Below, piece after piece: positions 1 to 10,178 of a stretch of 45,697 bases of DNA. Position 1 is the stretch's first letter. The number at the start of each line of letters is the position of its first letter. The notes beneath the pieces were generated by a model. The model worked only from the letters and a program-made list of their open reading frames with translations. It searched no databases and was not told the origin of the DNA. This DNA comes from Nocardioidaceae bacterium (lineage in GTDB: Bacteria; Actinomycetota; Actinomycetes; Propionibacteriales; Nocardioidaceae), in NCBI GenBank assembly GCA_025934895.1, contig JAICWH010000008.1, positions 1 to 45,697 on the forward strand. The letters run 5' to 3'. The position numbers and the translations under genes were made by a program.

Positions 1-38
1 CCCGCCATATGCGCCGGGTCGACGTTCCTGGGGGTCGG

Positions 39-779
39 TCAGCCGGGGAGCAGGGAGGCGGAGCCCTCGTCGAGGAACCAGACGGTCTCCTGCTCGCCGT
101 GCACGCCGACCGCCGGGATCTCGTGCACGTCGGGGGCACCGGTGCCCAGGGCCCTCGCGACCGCCTCCGCCTTGCCGTTCCCGGACACCAGGAACCACAC
201 GGCCCGGCTCCGGTTCAGGGCCTCGAAGGTCAGGCTGATCCGGTTGGGAGGTGGCTTCGGCGAGTCCTGGACGGGTACGGCGATCGCGTCGTCGATGTCC
301 AGCTGTGCGAACCCGGGGAACAGGGACGCGACGTGCCCGTCCGGACCGACACCGAGCATCACGACGTCGAAGCGGCCTCGACCCTGCGCTCGGAGCTCGT
401 CGCCGTAGGCCGTGGCCGCCTCGGCCAGGCTGGCGTGCCCGCTGTCGGAGGCAGGCATGGCATGAATGCGGGACGGGTCGAACGGCAGCCGCGACAGCAG
501 GGACCTCGTCGCCTGGCCGACATTGCGGTCCGGGTCGTCGGCGGGGACGTAGCGCTCGTCACCGAACCAGACGTCGACGCGGCTCCAGTCGACCAGCGCG
601 GTGTCGGGCGACGCGGCCAGCGTCTCGTGGACCGTCGCGGCGATCGTGCCTCCCGTCAGCGCAACGGACGGGACGCCGCCGCCGTGCTGCACCTTCACGA
701 GAGCCTCGATGAGTGAGGCAGCCACCAGGTCCGCGAGCTCCTGAGGCGACCCTGACCGTCGAACCATCGGGTCGCTCAC
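39..779 (-). CDS. pgl: 6-phosphogluconolactonase
   Basis: Hydrolyses 6-phosphogluconolactone to 6-phosphogluconate, the second oxidative step of the pentose-phosphate pathway, in the cytosol. The protein (about 246 aa) has the SugarP isomerase/PGL fold: SVALTGGT near the N-terminus, then DVWFGDERYVP and GVGPDGHVASLFPG, which are family signatures around the substrate site. The length is normal for the family. I chose GTG at 779 because AAGGAG lies 7 nt upstream; ATG at 767 is an in-frame alternative. It starts 1 nt after the opcA stop and is the last visible gene of the tkt operon. Confidence 0.93.
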   Translation of the reverse strand: MSDPMVRRSGSPQELADLVAASLIEALVKVQHGGGVPSVALTGGTIAATVHETLAASPDTALVDWSRVDVWFGDERYVPADDPDRNVGQATRSLLSRLPFDPSRIHAMPASDSGHASLAEAATAYGDELRAQGRGRFDVVMLGVGPDGHVASLFPGFAQLDIDDAIAVPVQDSPKPPPNRISLTFEALNRSRAVWFLVSGNGKAEAVARALGTGAPDVHEIPAVGVHGEQETVWFLDEGSASLLPG

Positions 780-780
780 C

Positions 781-1737
781 TCAGGACTCCTTCGCCGATG
801 ACCTCTTCGCGGCTCGCTTGCGGGCGGCCGGCTCGGTCCCTCCGTCGACCATGCACTTGACGGTCGCGGCGTAGACATCGTCCGGGTCGAGCCGCCGCAG
901 CTCCTCGTTGAGCAGCTCGTCGAGGCCGCGGCGCTTGAGCGCGACCGGACGGTCCGGCTGGCCGGGGGACGACAGCGTCGCGAGCCGGCCGTCCGAGCGG
1001 GAGATCTGCACGTCCCCGTCCTTGGTGCTCAGCACGACCGACGTGATCCCGGGACCTTCCGAGCTCTTGCGGGTCACCTCGCACCGCAACCGGTCTCCCA
1101 GCCACGCGGAGAGCAGGTCGGCGCTCGGGCTGATCCGCTCGGCCGTGACCGACGCGCTGAGCACCTTGCCGGGCTGCTGGTCCAGTGACGAGGCGAGCAG
1201 CGCACGCCACCCGGTGATCCGCGTCCAAGCCAGGTCGGTGTTGCCGGGGGCGTAGCTCACGCACTGGTTCAACATGGCCTTGGCCCGGTTGCGCGGTGCC
1301 GACGCCGCGTCGGTGATCCGCCGAGTGCCGAGGCTGCCGAGCGGGTCACTGGCCGGGTCGTCGGGTGCGTGCCCCGGCCACCAGACCACGACCGGGGAGT
1401 CGGGAAGCAGCAGCGGCAGCACGACGGACTGAGCATGCCTGACCACCTCCCCGGTGAGCCGGATCAGGGCGCGCTCGCCCGAGGCGCCCGAGCCGATGCC
1501 CACGCGGGCGTCGACCTGGGTCGGCCCGCGGGTGTCACCGAGGACCACCCCGAGGATGCGGGCCGGGTGCTCCTGGCTGGCGGATCGCGCGACCTTCATG
1601 GCCTCGTCGGCGTCCTCGTCGTCGGCGACGACCACCAGGGTCATGATCATCCCCATCGCCGGGCTGCCGGACCGCCTGCGGGCTCGGACGAACTCGGCGG
1701 CGATCGCCCCGGAGGTGGTGTCCAGCAGCTCGATCAC
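781..1737 (-). CDS. opcA: Glucose-6-phosphate dehydrogenase assembly protein OpcA
   Basis: OpcA is the actinobacterial and cyanobacterial partner of glucose-6-phosphate dehydrogenase, needed for its oligomerisation and full activity. The 318-aa protein starts MIELLDTTSGAIAAEF and has the family features SPVVVWWPG in the N-terminal half and a Lys/Arg/Ala-rich C-terminus. It sits 52 bp after zwf and directly before pgl, the standard actinobacterial order. No catalytic motif is expected. Known from family: allosteric/assembly role. Seen here: length, sequence style and context. Confidence 0.92.
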   Translation of the reverse strand: MIELLDTTSGAIAAEFVRARRRSGSPAMGMIMTLVVVADDEDADEAMKVARSASQEHPARILGVVLGDTRGPTQVDARVGIGSGASGERALIRLTGEVVRHAQSVVLPLLLPDSPVVVWWPGHAPDDPASDPLGSLGTRRITDAASAPRNRAKAMLNQCVSYAPGNTDLAWTRITGWRALLASSLDQQPGKVLSASVTAERISPSADLLSAWLGDRLRCEVTRKSSEGPGITSVVLSTKDGDVQISRSDGRLATLSSPGQPDRPVALKRRGLDELLNEELRRLDPDDVYAATVKCMVDGGTEPAARKRAAKRSSAKES

Positions 1738-1789
1738 CGGGGCCTCCCCGTGGTGGCGGCCCGCGCGCGATCGGTCTCCAGCAGGAAGG

Positions 1790-3343
1790 TCATGGCCGCC
1801 TCCAGGTGCGTCCGTCTCGGGCCAGCATCTTGACCGCCGACTCGGGGCCCCAGGTCCCGGCCTCGTAGGTGTCCGGTCGGCCGTGATCGGCCCAGTAGTC
1901 CACGATCGGGTCGAGGATCTGCCAGGACAGCTCGACCTCCTCGTGCTGGGGGAACAGGGGCGGGTCGCCGAGCAGCACGTCGAGGATCAGACGCTCGTAG
2001 GCCTCCGGCGAGGACTCGGTGAACGAGCCGCCATAGGCGAAGTCCATGTTCACGTCGCGGATCTCCATCGCACTGCCCGGGACCTTCGAGCCGAACCGGG
2101 TGGTGATGCCCTCGTCGGGCTGCACCCGGAACACCAGCGCGTTCTGGGTGAGCTCCTCGGTCGAGGTGTCCGTGAACGGCAGGTGCGGTGCCCGCTTGAA
2201 CACCACGGCCACCTCGGTCACCCGTCGCCCGAGGCGCTTGCCGTGCCGGAGGTAGAACGGCACCCCCGCCCAGCGGCGGGTCTCCACGTTGAGCTTGATC
2301 GCCGCGAACGTCTCCGTCCGCGAGTCCGACGGGATGTCCTGCTCCTCGGTGTAGCCGGGCACCTTCTGCCCGCCGGCCCAGCCCTCGGTGTACTGCGCCC
2401 GTGCGGTCGCCAGGTCCAGCCGTCGAGGGAGTACGACGGACGAGAGCACCTTCTGCTTCTCGAGCCGCAGGCTGTGCGCGTCGAAGGAGATCGGCTCTTC
2501 CATCGCGATCAGCGCCATCAGCTGCAGCAGATGGTTCTGGATCACGTCGCGAGCGGCGCCGATGCCGTCGTAGTACCCGGCCCGCCCGCCGATGCCGATG
2601 TCCTCGGCCATCGTGATCTGCACGTGATCGACGTAGTTGGAGTTCCAGATCGGCTCGAACATCTCGTTGGCGAACCTCATCGCCAGGATGTTCTGCACCG
2701 TCTCCTTGCCCAGGTAGTGGTCGATCCGGAACACCGACTCGGGAGGGAACACCTCGTGGATGGTCGCGTTGAGCTGCTGCGCGGTCTTCAGGTCGGACCC
2801 GAACGGCTTCTCGACGACGACCCGCCGCCAACTGCCCTCCTTCGGTGACGCCAGGCCGTGCTCCTTGAGCTGGCCGATCACGTCGGGGAAGAACCGCGGC
2901 GGAATCGACAGGTAGAAGGCGTGGTTGCCGCGCGTCCCGCGCACCCGGTCCAGGTCGGCGATGGTCTGCCGCAGCGTGTCGAACGCGACGTCGTCGGCGA
3001 AGTCACCCTGGACGAACCGGAAGCCTTCGGCGAGCTGCTGCCAGACCTCCTCGCGGAACTCGGTGCGGGAGTGCTCCTTGACGGAGTCGTGCACCACCTG
3101 CGCGAAGTCCTCGTCCGCCCAGTCACGGCGCGCGTAGCCGACCAGCGAGAAGCCCGGCGGGAGGAGGCCGCGGCTCGCTAGGTCGTAGATCGCCGGCATC
3201 ACCTTCTTGCGCGACAGGTCGCCGGTCACCCCGAACAGCACCATCCCGCAGGGCCCGGCGATCCGCGGCAGGCGCCGGTCCTGGGGGTCACGGAGCGGGT
3301 TGCCGTCGGTCCGGTGCGACTGCCGCCCGATGCGTGGGCTCAC
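1790..3343 (-). CDS. zwf: Glucose-6-phosphate 1-dehydrogenase
   Basis: Oxidises glucose-6-phosphate to 6-phosphogluconolactone with NADP+ as the entry to the oxidative pentose-phosphate branch. The 517-aa product carries the dinucleotide-binding loop FGVTGDLSRKK at residues 37-47 and the active-site signature RIDHYLGKE near residue 210, with the catalytic His in DHYLGK. It ends ARDGRTWRRP, typical of actinobacterial Zwf. The GTG start overlaps the pgi stop as GTGA, so translation is probably coupled to pgi. The N-terminal 30 residues, before the Rossmann strand, are Arg-rich and poorly conserved. Confidence 0.96.
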   Translation of the reverse strand: MSPRIGRQSHRTDGNPLRDPQDRRLPRIAGPCGMVLFGVTGDLSRKKVMPAIYDLASRGLLPPGFSLVGYARRDWADEDFAQVVHDSVKEHSRTEFREEVWQQLAEGFRFVQGDFADDVAFDTLRQTIADLDRVRGTRGNHAFYLSIPPRFFPDVIGQLKEHGLASPKEGSWRRVVVEKPFGSDLKTAQQLNATIHEVFPPESVFRIDHYLGKETVQNILAMRFANEMFEPIWNSNYVDHVQITMAEDIGIGGRAGYYDGIGAARDVIQNHLLQLMALIAMEEPISFDAHSLRLEKQKVLSSVVLPRRLDLATARAQYTEGWAGGQKVPGYTEEQDIPSDSRTETFAAIKLNVETRRWAGVPFYLRHGKRLGRRVTEVAVVFKRAPHLPFTDTSTEELTQNALVFRVQPDEGITTRFGSKVPGSAMEIRDVNMDFAYGGSFTESSPEAYERLILDVLLGDPPLFPQHEEVELSWQILDPIVDYWADHGRPDTYEAGTWGPESAVKMLARDGRTWRRP

Positions 3344-4980
3344 GACAAGGCTGACCGGAGGGCGGCGAGACCAGCGACCTGGTCGGTGAGGTGCAGGCGC
3401 AGCACCGGCCGGCCATGGTCGGCGAGGACCGTGGCGTCACCGGCGGACTGTGCCGCGATCAGCCTTCCGAAGGTGTAGTCCTTGCCCGGGACCGCGAGGT
3501 CCGCGACCGGCTCGGCAGTGATCTGCAGGTACACCCCCTCGGCCGGTCCGCCCTTGTGGAACTGCCCCGTCGAGTGCAGGAACCGTGGTCCCCAGCCGAA
3601 CGTCACGGGACGGCGGACCCGGTGCGCCAGCGTGCTGCGCACCTCGGCGAGGTCGGCGTGCTCGATGCGGTCGAGGTAGGCCATCACCGCGAGGTAGCCC
3701 TGTTGGCCGTCGACCTGGTCCAGCAGCGCGGACAGCGCGTCGACCAGCGTGCTCGCGCCGCCGAGCCAGTCACCGCCGAGGGCCCGGCCCTCAACGGCGC
3801 CGTCAGTGAAGTCCGCGGGCGTCTCGTCCGGCGACCCCTCCAGCATCGAGCGGGCGGCGACCTTCGCGCTCTCCACGTCGGGCTGGTCGAAGGGGTTGAT
3901 GCCGAGGATCCGGCCGGCCGCAGCGGTGGCGACCTCCCACAGCAGCATCTGTGCGCCCAGGGTGCCGGTGACCACGATGTCGGAGCCCGTCGAACCCGCG
4001 GACGGGTCGTCCCCGGCCACCGACGGGTCGGCGGCGGTGTCATCCGCGAGGTGTGCCACCGTCACGTCGTGCGGCGGCAGCGCCACCTCGGGCGCCGAGT
4101 CGTCGGCGACCACCACCGGCAGCAGACCCGTGCCCTGCTTGCCGGTGCTCTCCGCGATCAGCTGTTCGGCCCAGTCGGCGAAGCCGGTCAGCCCGGACCC
4201 CTGGTCGACGAGCACGAGCTTGTTGCGCAGGGGCTCGGTGCCGGCGATGGCCGCCCCGAGCCGGAGCCCGGGGTTCGCCTCGTCGTCGGCCGCCAGCAGG
4301 TCCGAGACCGAGTCGGCCTCGTCGAGCAGCCGCCCGATGTCCGCACCCGCCAGGGCGCTGGGCACCAGACCGAAGGCGGTGAGTGCGGAGTACCGGCCAC
4401 CCACGTCCGGGTCGGCGTTGACGACCCGGTTGCCGGCCGCGCGGGACTGCTCGTCCAGCGGGCTGCCCGGGTCGGTGACGACCACGATCCGGGAGGCCGG
4501 GTCGATGCCTGCCTCGGTGAACGCCTGCTCGTAGGCGCGCCGCTGCGAGTCGGTCTCCACCGTGGAGCCCGACTTGCTGGAGACCACGACGACGGTGCGC
4601 TCGAGACGGTCCTGCAGGGCGCCGCGCACCTGGTCGGGGTTGCTGGAGTCCAGGACGGTCAGCTCGACGCCGTACGTCGCGCAGATCACCTCCGGGGCCA
4701 GCGACGACCCGCCCATGCCGCACAGCACGACGTGGTCGGCGCCGGCCTCGACAAGCTCGCCGCGCAGTGCCGCCAGCTCGCCGACCAGCGGACGGGAGGT
4801 CTGCGGCAGACTCACCCAGGAGAGCCGCTTGGCGGACTCCGACTCCGCGTCGGCACCCCACAGCGTGGGGTCCTTGGCGAACAGCTTCCCGGCGAACCCG
4901 TCCTTGACCAGCCCGGGGACGTGCGAGGCGATCGCGTCGGCGGCCGCGCCGGTCGCGACGACCTCGAAGGTCTCGCTCAC
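3340..4980 (-). CDS. pgi: Glucose-6-phosphate isomerase
   Basis: Interconverts glucose-6-phosphate and fructose-6-phosphate, joining glycolysis to the pentose-phosphate enzymes encoded around it. The protein (546 aa, near the family's usual length) has the SIS-type sugar-phosphate site: [12 protein letters not shown] and the phosphate loop [11 protein letters not shown] place the start at GTG 4980 (VSETFEVV) because it overlaps the tal stop as GTGA and avoids an implausible Arg/Gly-rich 24-residue extension. A 4-bp overlap with zwf follows. In M. tuberculosis pgi lies elsewhere, so its place between tal and zwf is lineage-dependent. Confidence 0.93.
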   Translation of the reverse strand: MSETFEVVATGAAADAIASHVPGLVKDGFAGKLFAKDPTLWGADAESESAKRLSWVSLPQTSRPLVGELAALRGELVEAGADHVVLCGMGGSSLAPEVICATYGVELTVLDSSNPDQVRGALQDRLERTVVVVSSKSGSTVETDSQRRAYEQAFTEAGIDPASRIVVVTDPGSPLDEQSRAAGNRVVNADPDVGGRYSALTAFGLVPSALAGADIGRLLDEADSVSDLLAADDEANPGLRLGAAIAGTEPLRNKLVLVDQGSGLTGFADWAEQLIAESTGKQGTGLLPVVVADDSAPEVALPPHDVTVAHLADDTAADPSVAGDDPSAGSTGSDIVVTGTLGAQMLLWEVATAAAGRILGINPFDQPDVESAKVAARSMLEGSPDETPADFTDGAVEGRALGGDWLGGASTLVDALSALLDQVDGQQGYLAVMAYLDRIEHADLAEVRSTLAHRVRRPVTFGWGPRFLHSTGQFHKGGPAEGVYLQITAEPVADLAVPGKDYTFGRLIAAQSAGDATVLADHGRPVLRLHLTDQVAGLAALRSALS

Positions 4981-6107
4981 TGTGCCTGTCCCTCGGTCCT
5001 CTGCTTGGCACCGTCCAGCTGGCCGCGCACCGTCTCTGCCAGGTCGTCCCACGACTTGACGAACTTGTCGACGCCCTCGTTCTCGAGGGTCTCGATGACG
5101 TCGTCGTAGTCGATCCCGAGCTTCTTCAGGTCGGTCATCACCTGACGTGCCTCGTCGTAGCGGGTGGTCACCTGGTCACCGTTGACCTCGCCGTGGTCGG
5201 CGAACGCCTGCAGGGTCTTCTCCGGCATCGTGTTCACGGTGTTCGAGACGACCAGGTCGGTGACGTACATCGTGTCCCGGTAGTCGGGGTTCTTCACGCC
5301 CGTCGACGCCCACAGTGGTCGCTGCACGTTGGCACCGGCGTCCTTGAGCGCGAGGAACCGGTCGCCGGAGAACTTCTCCTCGAACGCCTCGTAGGCGAGC
5401 CGGGCGTTGGCGATGCCGGCCAGACCCATCAGGTTGCCCGCCTGCGGGTCACCGGTCGCGTCGAGCCGCTTGTCGATCTCGGTGTCGACCCGCGAGACGA
5501 AGAACGAGGCGACGGAGTAGATCTTCGAGAGGTCCTTGCCTGCCGCCCGGGCCTTCTCCAGGCCCTCCAGGTAGGCGTCCATCACGGAGTCGTAGCGCTC
5601 CAGCCCGAAGATCAGCGTGACGTTGACGCTGATGCCCTCGGTGAGCACCTCGGTGATGGCGGGGGCACCTTCGGTGGTCGCCGGGATCTTGATCAGGAGG
5701 TTCTCGCGGTCCACCTCGGCCCACAGCCTCTTGGCCATCTCGATCGTGGCCGACTGGTCGTGCGCCATCGCGGGGGAGACCTCGATCGAGACCCGGCCGT
5801 CGAGCCCACCGGTGGCCTCGAAGGTGTCGGCGAGCACGTCGCAGGCCTGGCGTACGTCGCTCGTGGTGATGGTGAAGATCGCCTCGTCGACGTCCTTGCC
5901 GGCCAGGGCGAGCTCTCGGACCTGGTCGTCGTAGCGCTCACCGTTCGCGAGTGCGCTCGCGAAGATCGTCGGGTTGGTCGTGACACCGACCACCGAGCTG
6001 TTCTTCACCAGGTCGGCGAGGTTGCCCGTCTCGATGCGTTCACGGGACAGGTCGTCGAGCCAGATGGACACCCCTGCGTCAGCAAGAGCCTTGAGTCGTT
6101 CGGACAT
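4977..6107 (-). CDS. tal: Transaldolase
   Basis: Transfers a dihydroxyacetone unit between sugar phosphates in the non-oxidative pentose-phosphate branch through a Schiff-base lysine. The 376-aa protein shows the family features [15 protein letters not shown] (phosphate/sugar binding) and [10 protein letters not shown], where the Lys is the expected Schiff-base residue, and SINVTLIF-like strand segments. Length matches the actinobacterial long transaldolase. The start [12 protein letters not shown] at 6107 is preceded by GGAAGGAA 5 nt upstream, so the longer in-frame extension is rejected. Second gene of the operon, 57 bp after tkt. Confidence 0.95.
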   Translation of the reverse strand: MSERLKALADAGVSIWLDDLSRERIETGNLADLVKNSSVVGVTTNPTIFASALANGERYDDQVRELALAGKDVDEAIFTITTSDVRQACDVLADTFEATGGLDGRVSIEVSPAMAHDQSATIEMAKRLWAEVDRENLLIKIPATTEGAPAITEVLTEGISVNVTLIFGLERYDSVMDAYLEGLEKARAAGKDLSKIYSVASFFVSRVDTEIDKRLDATGDPQAGNLMGLAGIANARLAYEAFEEKFSGDRFLALKDAGANVQRPLWASTGVKNPDYRDTMYVTDLVVSNTVNTMPEKTLQAFADHGEVNGDQVTTRYDEARQVMTDLKKLGIDYDDVIETLENEGVDKFVKSWDDLAETVRGQLDGAKQRTEGQAQ

Positions 6108-6164
6108 CGGATTCCTTCCGGGTGCTTCTCGGTCGTGTCGTGCAGGTCTCTGGACCACGGATGG

Positions 6165-8255
6165 TCAGGAGGAGGAGTCGGAGATGCTCCCCTCCGCTGC
6201 GAGGGCGACCGCCTCCGCGGTGATCCCGAACTCGCGGTAGATCGTGGCGTAGTCGGCTGAGGCGCCGTAGTGCTCCAACGACACCATGCGTCCGGTGGAG
6301 CCGACGACCTCGCGCCACCCCATGGAGACGGCAGCTTCCACGCTCACCCGGGCCTTGACGATCGGGGGCAGCACCGTGTCCCGGTAGGACTGCTCCTGCC
6401 TGTCGAACCACTCGCGGCACGGCATGGAGACGACCCGGGCCGAGATGCCCTTCTCCGCGAGCAGCTCGCGTGCCTGCACGGCCAGCTGCAGCTCCGACCC
6501 GGTGCCGATCAGGATCACGTCGGGAGAGCCGCCCTCCGCGTCGATGAGCACGTAGGCGCCCCGGGCGACGCCGTCAGTGCTCGAGAAGCCCTGGGTGGCT
6601 CGCGGGTAGGTCGGGACGTTCTGCCGGGTCAGGATCAGGCCCGCCGGGTTGCCGGTGTTCTCCAGGATCGCCTGCCACGCGGCGACGGTCTCGTTGGCGT
6701 CACCCGGGCGTACGACGTCCAGACCCGGGATCGCCCGCAGGGCGGCGAGGTGCTCGACCGGCTGGTGGGTCGGGCCGTCCTCGCCGAGGCCGATCGAGTC
6801 GTGGGTCCACACGTAGATGACCGGCAGCTGCATCAGCGACGCGAGCCGCACGGCACCGCGCATGTAGTCCGAGAAGGTCAAGAACGTGCCGCCGTAGACG
6901 CGCGTGCCGCCGTGCAGAGCGATGCCGTTCATGATCGAGCCCATGCCGTGCTCGCGGATCCCGAAGTGCAGCACGCGGCCGTAGATGTCCCCGGAGAAGT
7001 CCTTGGTCGACAGCTCGGCCGGGATGAACGACGAAGCGCCCTTGGGGGTGGTGTTGTTCGACTCGGCGAGGTCCGCCGAGCCGCCCCACAGCTCGGGCAG
7101 CTCGGGGGCGATGGCGGACAGCACCTCACCGGACGCCTTGCGGGTGGCAATGCCCTTCGGGTCCGCGTCGAAGGACGGGAGAGCCTTCTCCCAGCCGGCC
7201 GGCAGGCTGCGGGTCTGCATCCGGTCGAACAGCTCGCGGCGGTCCGGGTTGTCGGCGGCCCACGCGTCGAAGCGCCCCTGCCACTCGGCCTCGGCGCGCT
7301 TGCCCTTCTCCAGGACGGCGCGGGTGTGCTCGATGACCTCGGGTGGCACCTCGAAGGTCTGCTCGGGGTCGAAACCCAGGATCTTCTTGGTGGCGGCGAC
7401 CTCCTCCACGCCGAGCGCCGAGCCGTGCGCCTTGCCGGTGCCCTGGGCATGCGGGGCCGGCCAGGCGATCACCGTCTTGAGGGCGATGAAGCTGGGCCGG
7501 TCGGTGGTGGCCCGCGCCTTCTCCAGCGCGTCCCACAGCTCCTGGACGTTCTCCTCGTACCTCGTCCCACCGTTGGTCCAGTCGATGCGGTGCACGTCCC
7601 AGCCGTAGGCCGCGTAGCGCGCCGGTACGTCCTCGGTGAAGGCGACGTCGGTGTCCCCCTCGATCGAGATGTCGTTGTCGTCGTAGATCAGCGTGAGGTT
7701 CCCGAGCTTCTGGGTGCCCGCGAGCGAGGACGCCTCCGAGCTCACGCCCTCCTCGAGGTCCCCGTCGCTGCAGATGGCGTAGATGTGGTGGTCGAAGACG
7801 CTCTCCCCGGGCGCCGCGTCCGGGTCGAACAGGCCGCGCTCGCGTCTGGCCGCCATCGCCATCCCGACAGCGTTGCCGACCCCCTGACCGAGTGGCCCGG
7901 TGGTGGTCTCCACACCCGCGGTGTGCCCGTGCTCCGGGTGACCGGGGGTCTTGCTGCCCCAGGTGCGCAGCGCCTTGAGGTCGTCCAGCTCGAGACCGAA
8001 GCCGGCCAGGTAGAGCTGGGTGTAGAGCGTGATGCTGCTGTGGCCGGCCGACAGCACGAACCGGTCGCGCCCCGGCCAGTCGGGGTCCGCGGGGTTGTGC
8101 CGCATCGCCTTCTGGAAGAGCGTGTAGGCGACCGGGGCCAGACTCATCGCGGTGCCGGGGTGGCCGTTGCCGACCTTCTGCACGGCGTCCATCGCGAGGA
8201 CCCGGGCCGTGTCGACGCCCCGTCTGTCCAGGTCGGTCCAGTCGAGCTTGCTCAC
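6165..8255 (-). CDS. tkt: Transketolase
   Basis: Thiamine-diphosphate enzyme moving two-carbon ketol units between sugar phosphates. The 696-aa protein has the expected order: pyrophosphate domain with [10 protein letters not shown] and the ThDP/Mg motif [13 protein letters not shown]-like segment (SDGDLEEG), a pyrimidine domain with [13 protein letters not shown] (catalytic Glu) and [18 protein letters not shown], and a C-terminal domain with [10 protein letters not shown]. The start is GTG at 8255, with AGAGGA about 11 nt upstream. It is the first gene of the tkt-tal-pgi-zwf-opcA-pgl operon. Confidence 0.97.
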   Translation of the reverse strand: MSKLDWTDLDRRGVDTARVLAMDAVQKVGNGHPGTAMSLAPVAYTLFQKAMRHNPADPDWPGRDRFVLSAGHSSITLYTQLYLAGFGLELDDLKALRTWGSKTPGHPEHGHTAGVETTTGPLGQGVGNAVGMAMAARRERGLFDPDAAPGESVFDHHIYAICSDGDLEEGVSSEASSLAGTQKLGNLTLIYDDNDISIEGDTDVAFTEDVPARYAAYGWDVHRIDWTNGGTRYEENVQELWDALEKARATTDRPSFIALKTVIAWPAPHAQGTGKAHGSALGVEEVAATKKILGFDPEQTFEVPPEVIEHTRAVLEKGKRAEAEWQGRFDAWAADNPDRRELFDRMQTRSLPAGWEKALPSFDADPKGIATRKASGEVLSAIAPELPELWGGSADLAESNNTTPKGASSFIPAELSTKDFSGDIYGRVLHFGIREHGMGSIMNGIALHGGTRVYGGTFLTFSDYMRGAVRLASLMQLPVIYVWTHDSIGLGEDGPTHQPVEHLAALRAIPGLDVVRPGDANETVAAWQAILENTGNPAGLILTRQNVPTYPRATQGFSSTDGVARGAYVLIDAEGGSPDVILIGTGSELQLAVQARELLAEKGISARVVSMPCREWFDRQEQSYRDTVLPPIVKARVSVEAAVSMGWREVVGSTGRMVSLEHYGASADYATIYREFGITAEAVALAAEGSISDSSS

Positions 8256-8576
8256 GGGCCTCGGTTCCTCTCACGCAGTGGGTGGCGGCGACGGCCGCCG
8301 AGCAGATCTGGGGGGTCAGTGCCACTTCAGGTCCGGGGCCAAACGTTCGGTCCGGGAGGAGGCAGGACCCACCACCGTGTCGAGCCTACTCACGTCCGCG
8401 GACCAGGTGAACCCGCCCGTGCCGCGGCGCCAGCGGGCCGAGTCGCCACCTCGGACACCGGTCCGCGGCTCGCCCCGGCACAGCCGTCGGACGGCCCGCC
8501 GACTAGACTGCCCGGTGCGAGAGGGGCGCTCTGTGCCGCTCTGTCCCACCAGCCGTCAGCAGACCCGAGGTCCTTC
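8256..8576. other. Divergent intergenic region tkt / ctaB
   Basis: A 321-bp gap between divergent genes. Besides the tkt promoter, the plus strand has TAGACT at 8504-8509, a good -10 for ctaB with no clear -35, which would leave a leader of about 60 nt. No convincing small gene or structured riboswitch was recognised. Confidence 0.5.
8383..8411 (-). promoter_or_regulatory. Promoter of the tkt operon
   Basis: On the minus strand TTCACC (8411-8406) is followed after 17 nt by TAGGCT (8388-8383), a sigma70-type arrangement usual for vegetative actinobacterial promoters. Transcription would start near 8376, giving a leader of about 120 nt before tkt. This is inferred from sequence only. Confidence 0.5.
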
Positions 8577-9569
8577 TTGTCCGCCGTCGAACACCACGAG
8601 TCCCTCGAGGCCTCTCCCCAGGTGTCTGCCCCGGGGGCGTCGGCGCCCGGGACCCCGGCCGCAGGGACGGCGCCGGCGTCGACCGGTCGAGACATGCTGA
8701 CGGCGTACGTCGGTCTGATGAAGCCCCGGATCATCGAGCTGCTGCTGCTCACGACCGTGCCGGTGATGTTCCTCGCCCAGGGAGGCGTCCCGTCCCTGGG
8801 GCTGGTGGTCGCGACGGTGCTCGGGGGCACCCTGTCCGCCGGCAGCGCCAACGCCCTGAACTGTGTCTACGACGCCGACATCGACGAGCGGATGCGTCGC
8901 ACGAGACGTCGCGCGCTGCCACGGCACGTCGTCACCACCAGGGCGGCGCTGGTCTTCGGGCTGGCGCTGGGCGTGCTCTCGACGCTCTGGCTGGGGCTGC
9001 TGGTCAACTGGCTCTCCGCGGGGCTGGCCCTCGCCGCCAACGTGTTCTACGTCGTGGGCTACACGATGATCCTCAAGAGACGCACGACCCAGAACATCGT
9101 CTGGGGTGGCGCCGCCGGCTGCTTCCCGGCGCTGATCGGCTGGACCGCGGTGACCGACCGGCTCGCCTGGCCGCCGGTCGTCCTGTTCCTGGTGGTGTTC
9201 TTCTGGACCCCACCGCACTTCTGGGCGCTGGCGATCCGCTACCGGGAGGACTACGCCGCGGCCGAGGTGCCGATGCTGCCGGTGGCTGCGGGCGGCCGGG
9301 CGGTGGCCCGGCAGATCGTCGCCTACTCCTACGTGATGGTCGCCACGTCCCTGCTGCTGTGGCCGGTCGCGGGCACCGGCTGGTTCTACCCGGTGGTCGC
9401 GGCGGTGCTCGGTGGCGCCTTCCTGGTCGAATCCCACCTGCTGCTCCGCCGGTCCGCGGACAGTGACGACGTCGTCGCCCTCAAGCCGATGCGGCTCTTC
9501 CACTGGTCGAACATGTACCTCTCCCTGCTGTTCGTCGCGGTGGCGCTCGACCCCCTGCTGATGCGCTGA
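8577..9569 (+). CDS. ctaB: Protoheme IX farnesyltransferase (heme O synthase)
   Basis: Membrane UbiA-family prenyltransferase that adds a farnesyl group to heme b to make heme O for cytochrome oxidase. The protein has multiple hydrophobic helices and the two Mg-diphosphate motifs: NCVYDADID (N95, D99, D103 from the start chosen) and [14 protein letters not shown] later. The catalytic core begins [18 protein letters not shown] chose TTG at 8577 because GAGG lies 6 nt upstream (330 aa); GTG 8622 (315 aa) and ATG 8694 (291 aa) are possible and the first 40 residues are low-complexity. Paired functionally with ctaA nearby. Confidence 0.9.
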   Translation: MSAVEHHESLEASPQVSAPGASAPGTPAAGTAPASTGRDMLTAYVGLMKPRIIELLLLTTVPVMFLAQGGVPSLGLVVATVLGGTLSAGSANALNCVYDADIDERMRRTRRRALPRHVVTTRAALVFGLALGVLSTLWLGLLVNWLSAGLALAANVFYVVGYTMILKRRTTQNIVWGGAAGCFPALIGWTAVTDRLAWPPVVLFLVVFFWTPPHFWALAIRYREDYAAAEVPMLPVAAGGRAVARQIVAYSYVMVATSLLLWPVAGTGWFYPVVAAVLGGAFLVESHLLLRRSADSDDVVALKPMRLFHWSNMYLSLLFVAVALDPLLMR

Positions 9570-9573
9570 GCGG

Positions 9574-10122
9574 GTGCGTCCCACCAGCGAGCAGCTCGAG
9601 CAGGCCCGCGACCGGCTGCTGCCGGACGTGGCCGCACCCGGCCTGGCGGTGCTGTTCACCGGCATCAACCCCGGCCTCTACTCGGCGTGGACGGGGCACC
9701 ACTTCGCAAGGCCGGGGAACCGCTTCTGGCCGGCGCTGCACCGCTCCGGCTTCACGCCGCGGCTGCTGCTCCCCGGCGAGCAGCAGGAGCTGCTGGCGCT
9801 GGGTCTGGGAGTCACCAACGTGGTCGCCCGGGCGACGGCGCGAGCGGACGAGCTGACCACGGAGGAGATGGTGGCCGGCGGCGGGGACCTGCGCGCGAAG
9901 GTGCTCGGGCTCGGCCCGCGATGGCTGGCGGTCTGCGGCGTCACGGCGTACCGCACCGCGTTCGGTGTTCCCCGGGCGAGGATCGGGGCGCAGCCGGACC
10001 TGATGGGGCGCACGCGGGTCTGGGTGCTCCCCAACCCGAGTGGCCTGAACGCGCACTACACTCCGGCCGCCCTCGCGGACGAGTTCGCGCGGCTCCGGGT
10101 GGCCTGCCGGACCACCGCGTGA
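9574..10122 (+). CDS. mug: G/U mismatch-specific DNA glycosylase (Mug-like)
   Basis: Base-excision repair enzyme that removes uracil (or related lesions) from mismatches with G. The 182-aa protein has the family's two active-site motifs: FTGINPGLYSA at residues 28-38 (Asn of GINPG activates water) and the C-terminal loop NPSGLNAHYT. Length is normal. It starts with GTG 4 nt after the ctaB stop, so it is probably co-transcribed with ctaB, with no evident functional link. It ends tail-to-tail with ctaA. Confidence 0.88.
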   Translation: MRPTSEQLEQARDRLLPDVAAPGLAVLFTGINPGLYSAWTGHHFARPGNRFWPALHRSGFTPRLLLPGEQQELLALGLGVTNVVARATARADELTTEEMVAGGGDLRAKVLGLGPRWLAVCGVTAYRTAFGVPRARIGAQPDLMGRTRVWVLPNPSGLNAHYTPAALADEFARLRVACRTTA

Positions 10123-10178
10123 GGGGCGCGTAGCCGCCGCGGTTCGCGGTCACCAGCCGCCGTCGGACACTCAGCGCA

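Noticed and set aside
3391-5109. Long plus-strand open frame opposite pgi
   Set aside because: It is antisense to a clear gene, Arg/Gly/Val/His-rich with no recognisable motif; such frames are common opposite high-G+C genes.
6270-8576. Plus-strand open frame running opposite tkt into ctaB
   Set aside because: Only the part after about 8577 matches CtaB; the rest is antisense to transketolase and lacks protein-like composition.
9574-10122. Functional link of mug to cytochrome oxidase assembly
   Set aside because: Close spacing to ctaB suggests co-transcription only; the motifs are those of a DNA glycosylase.
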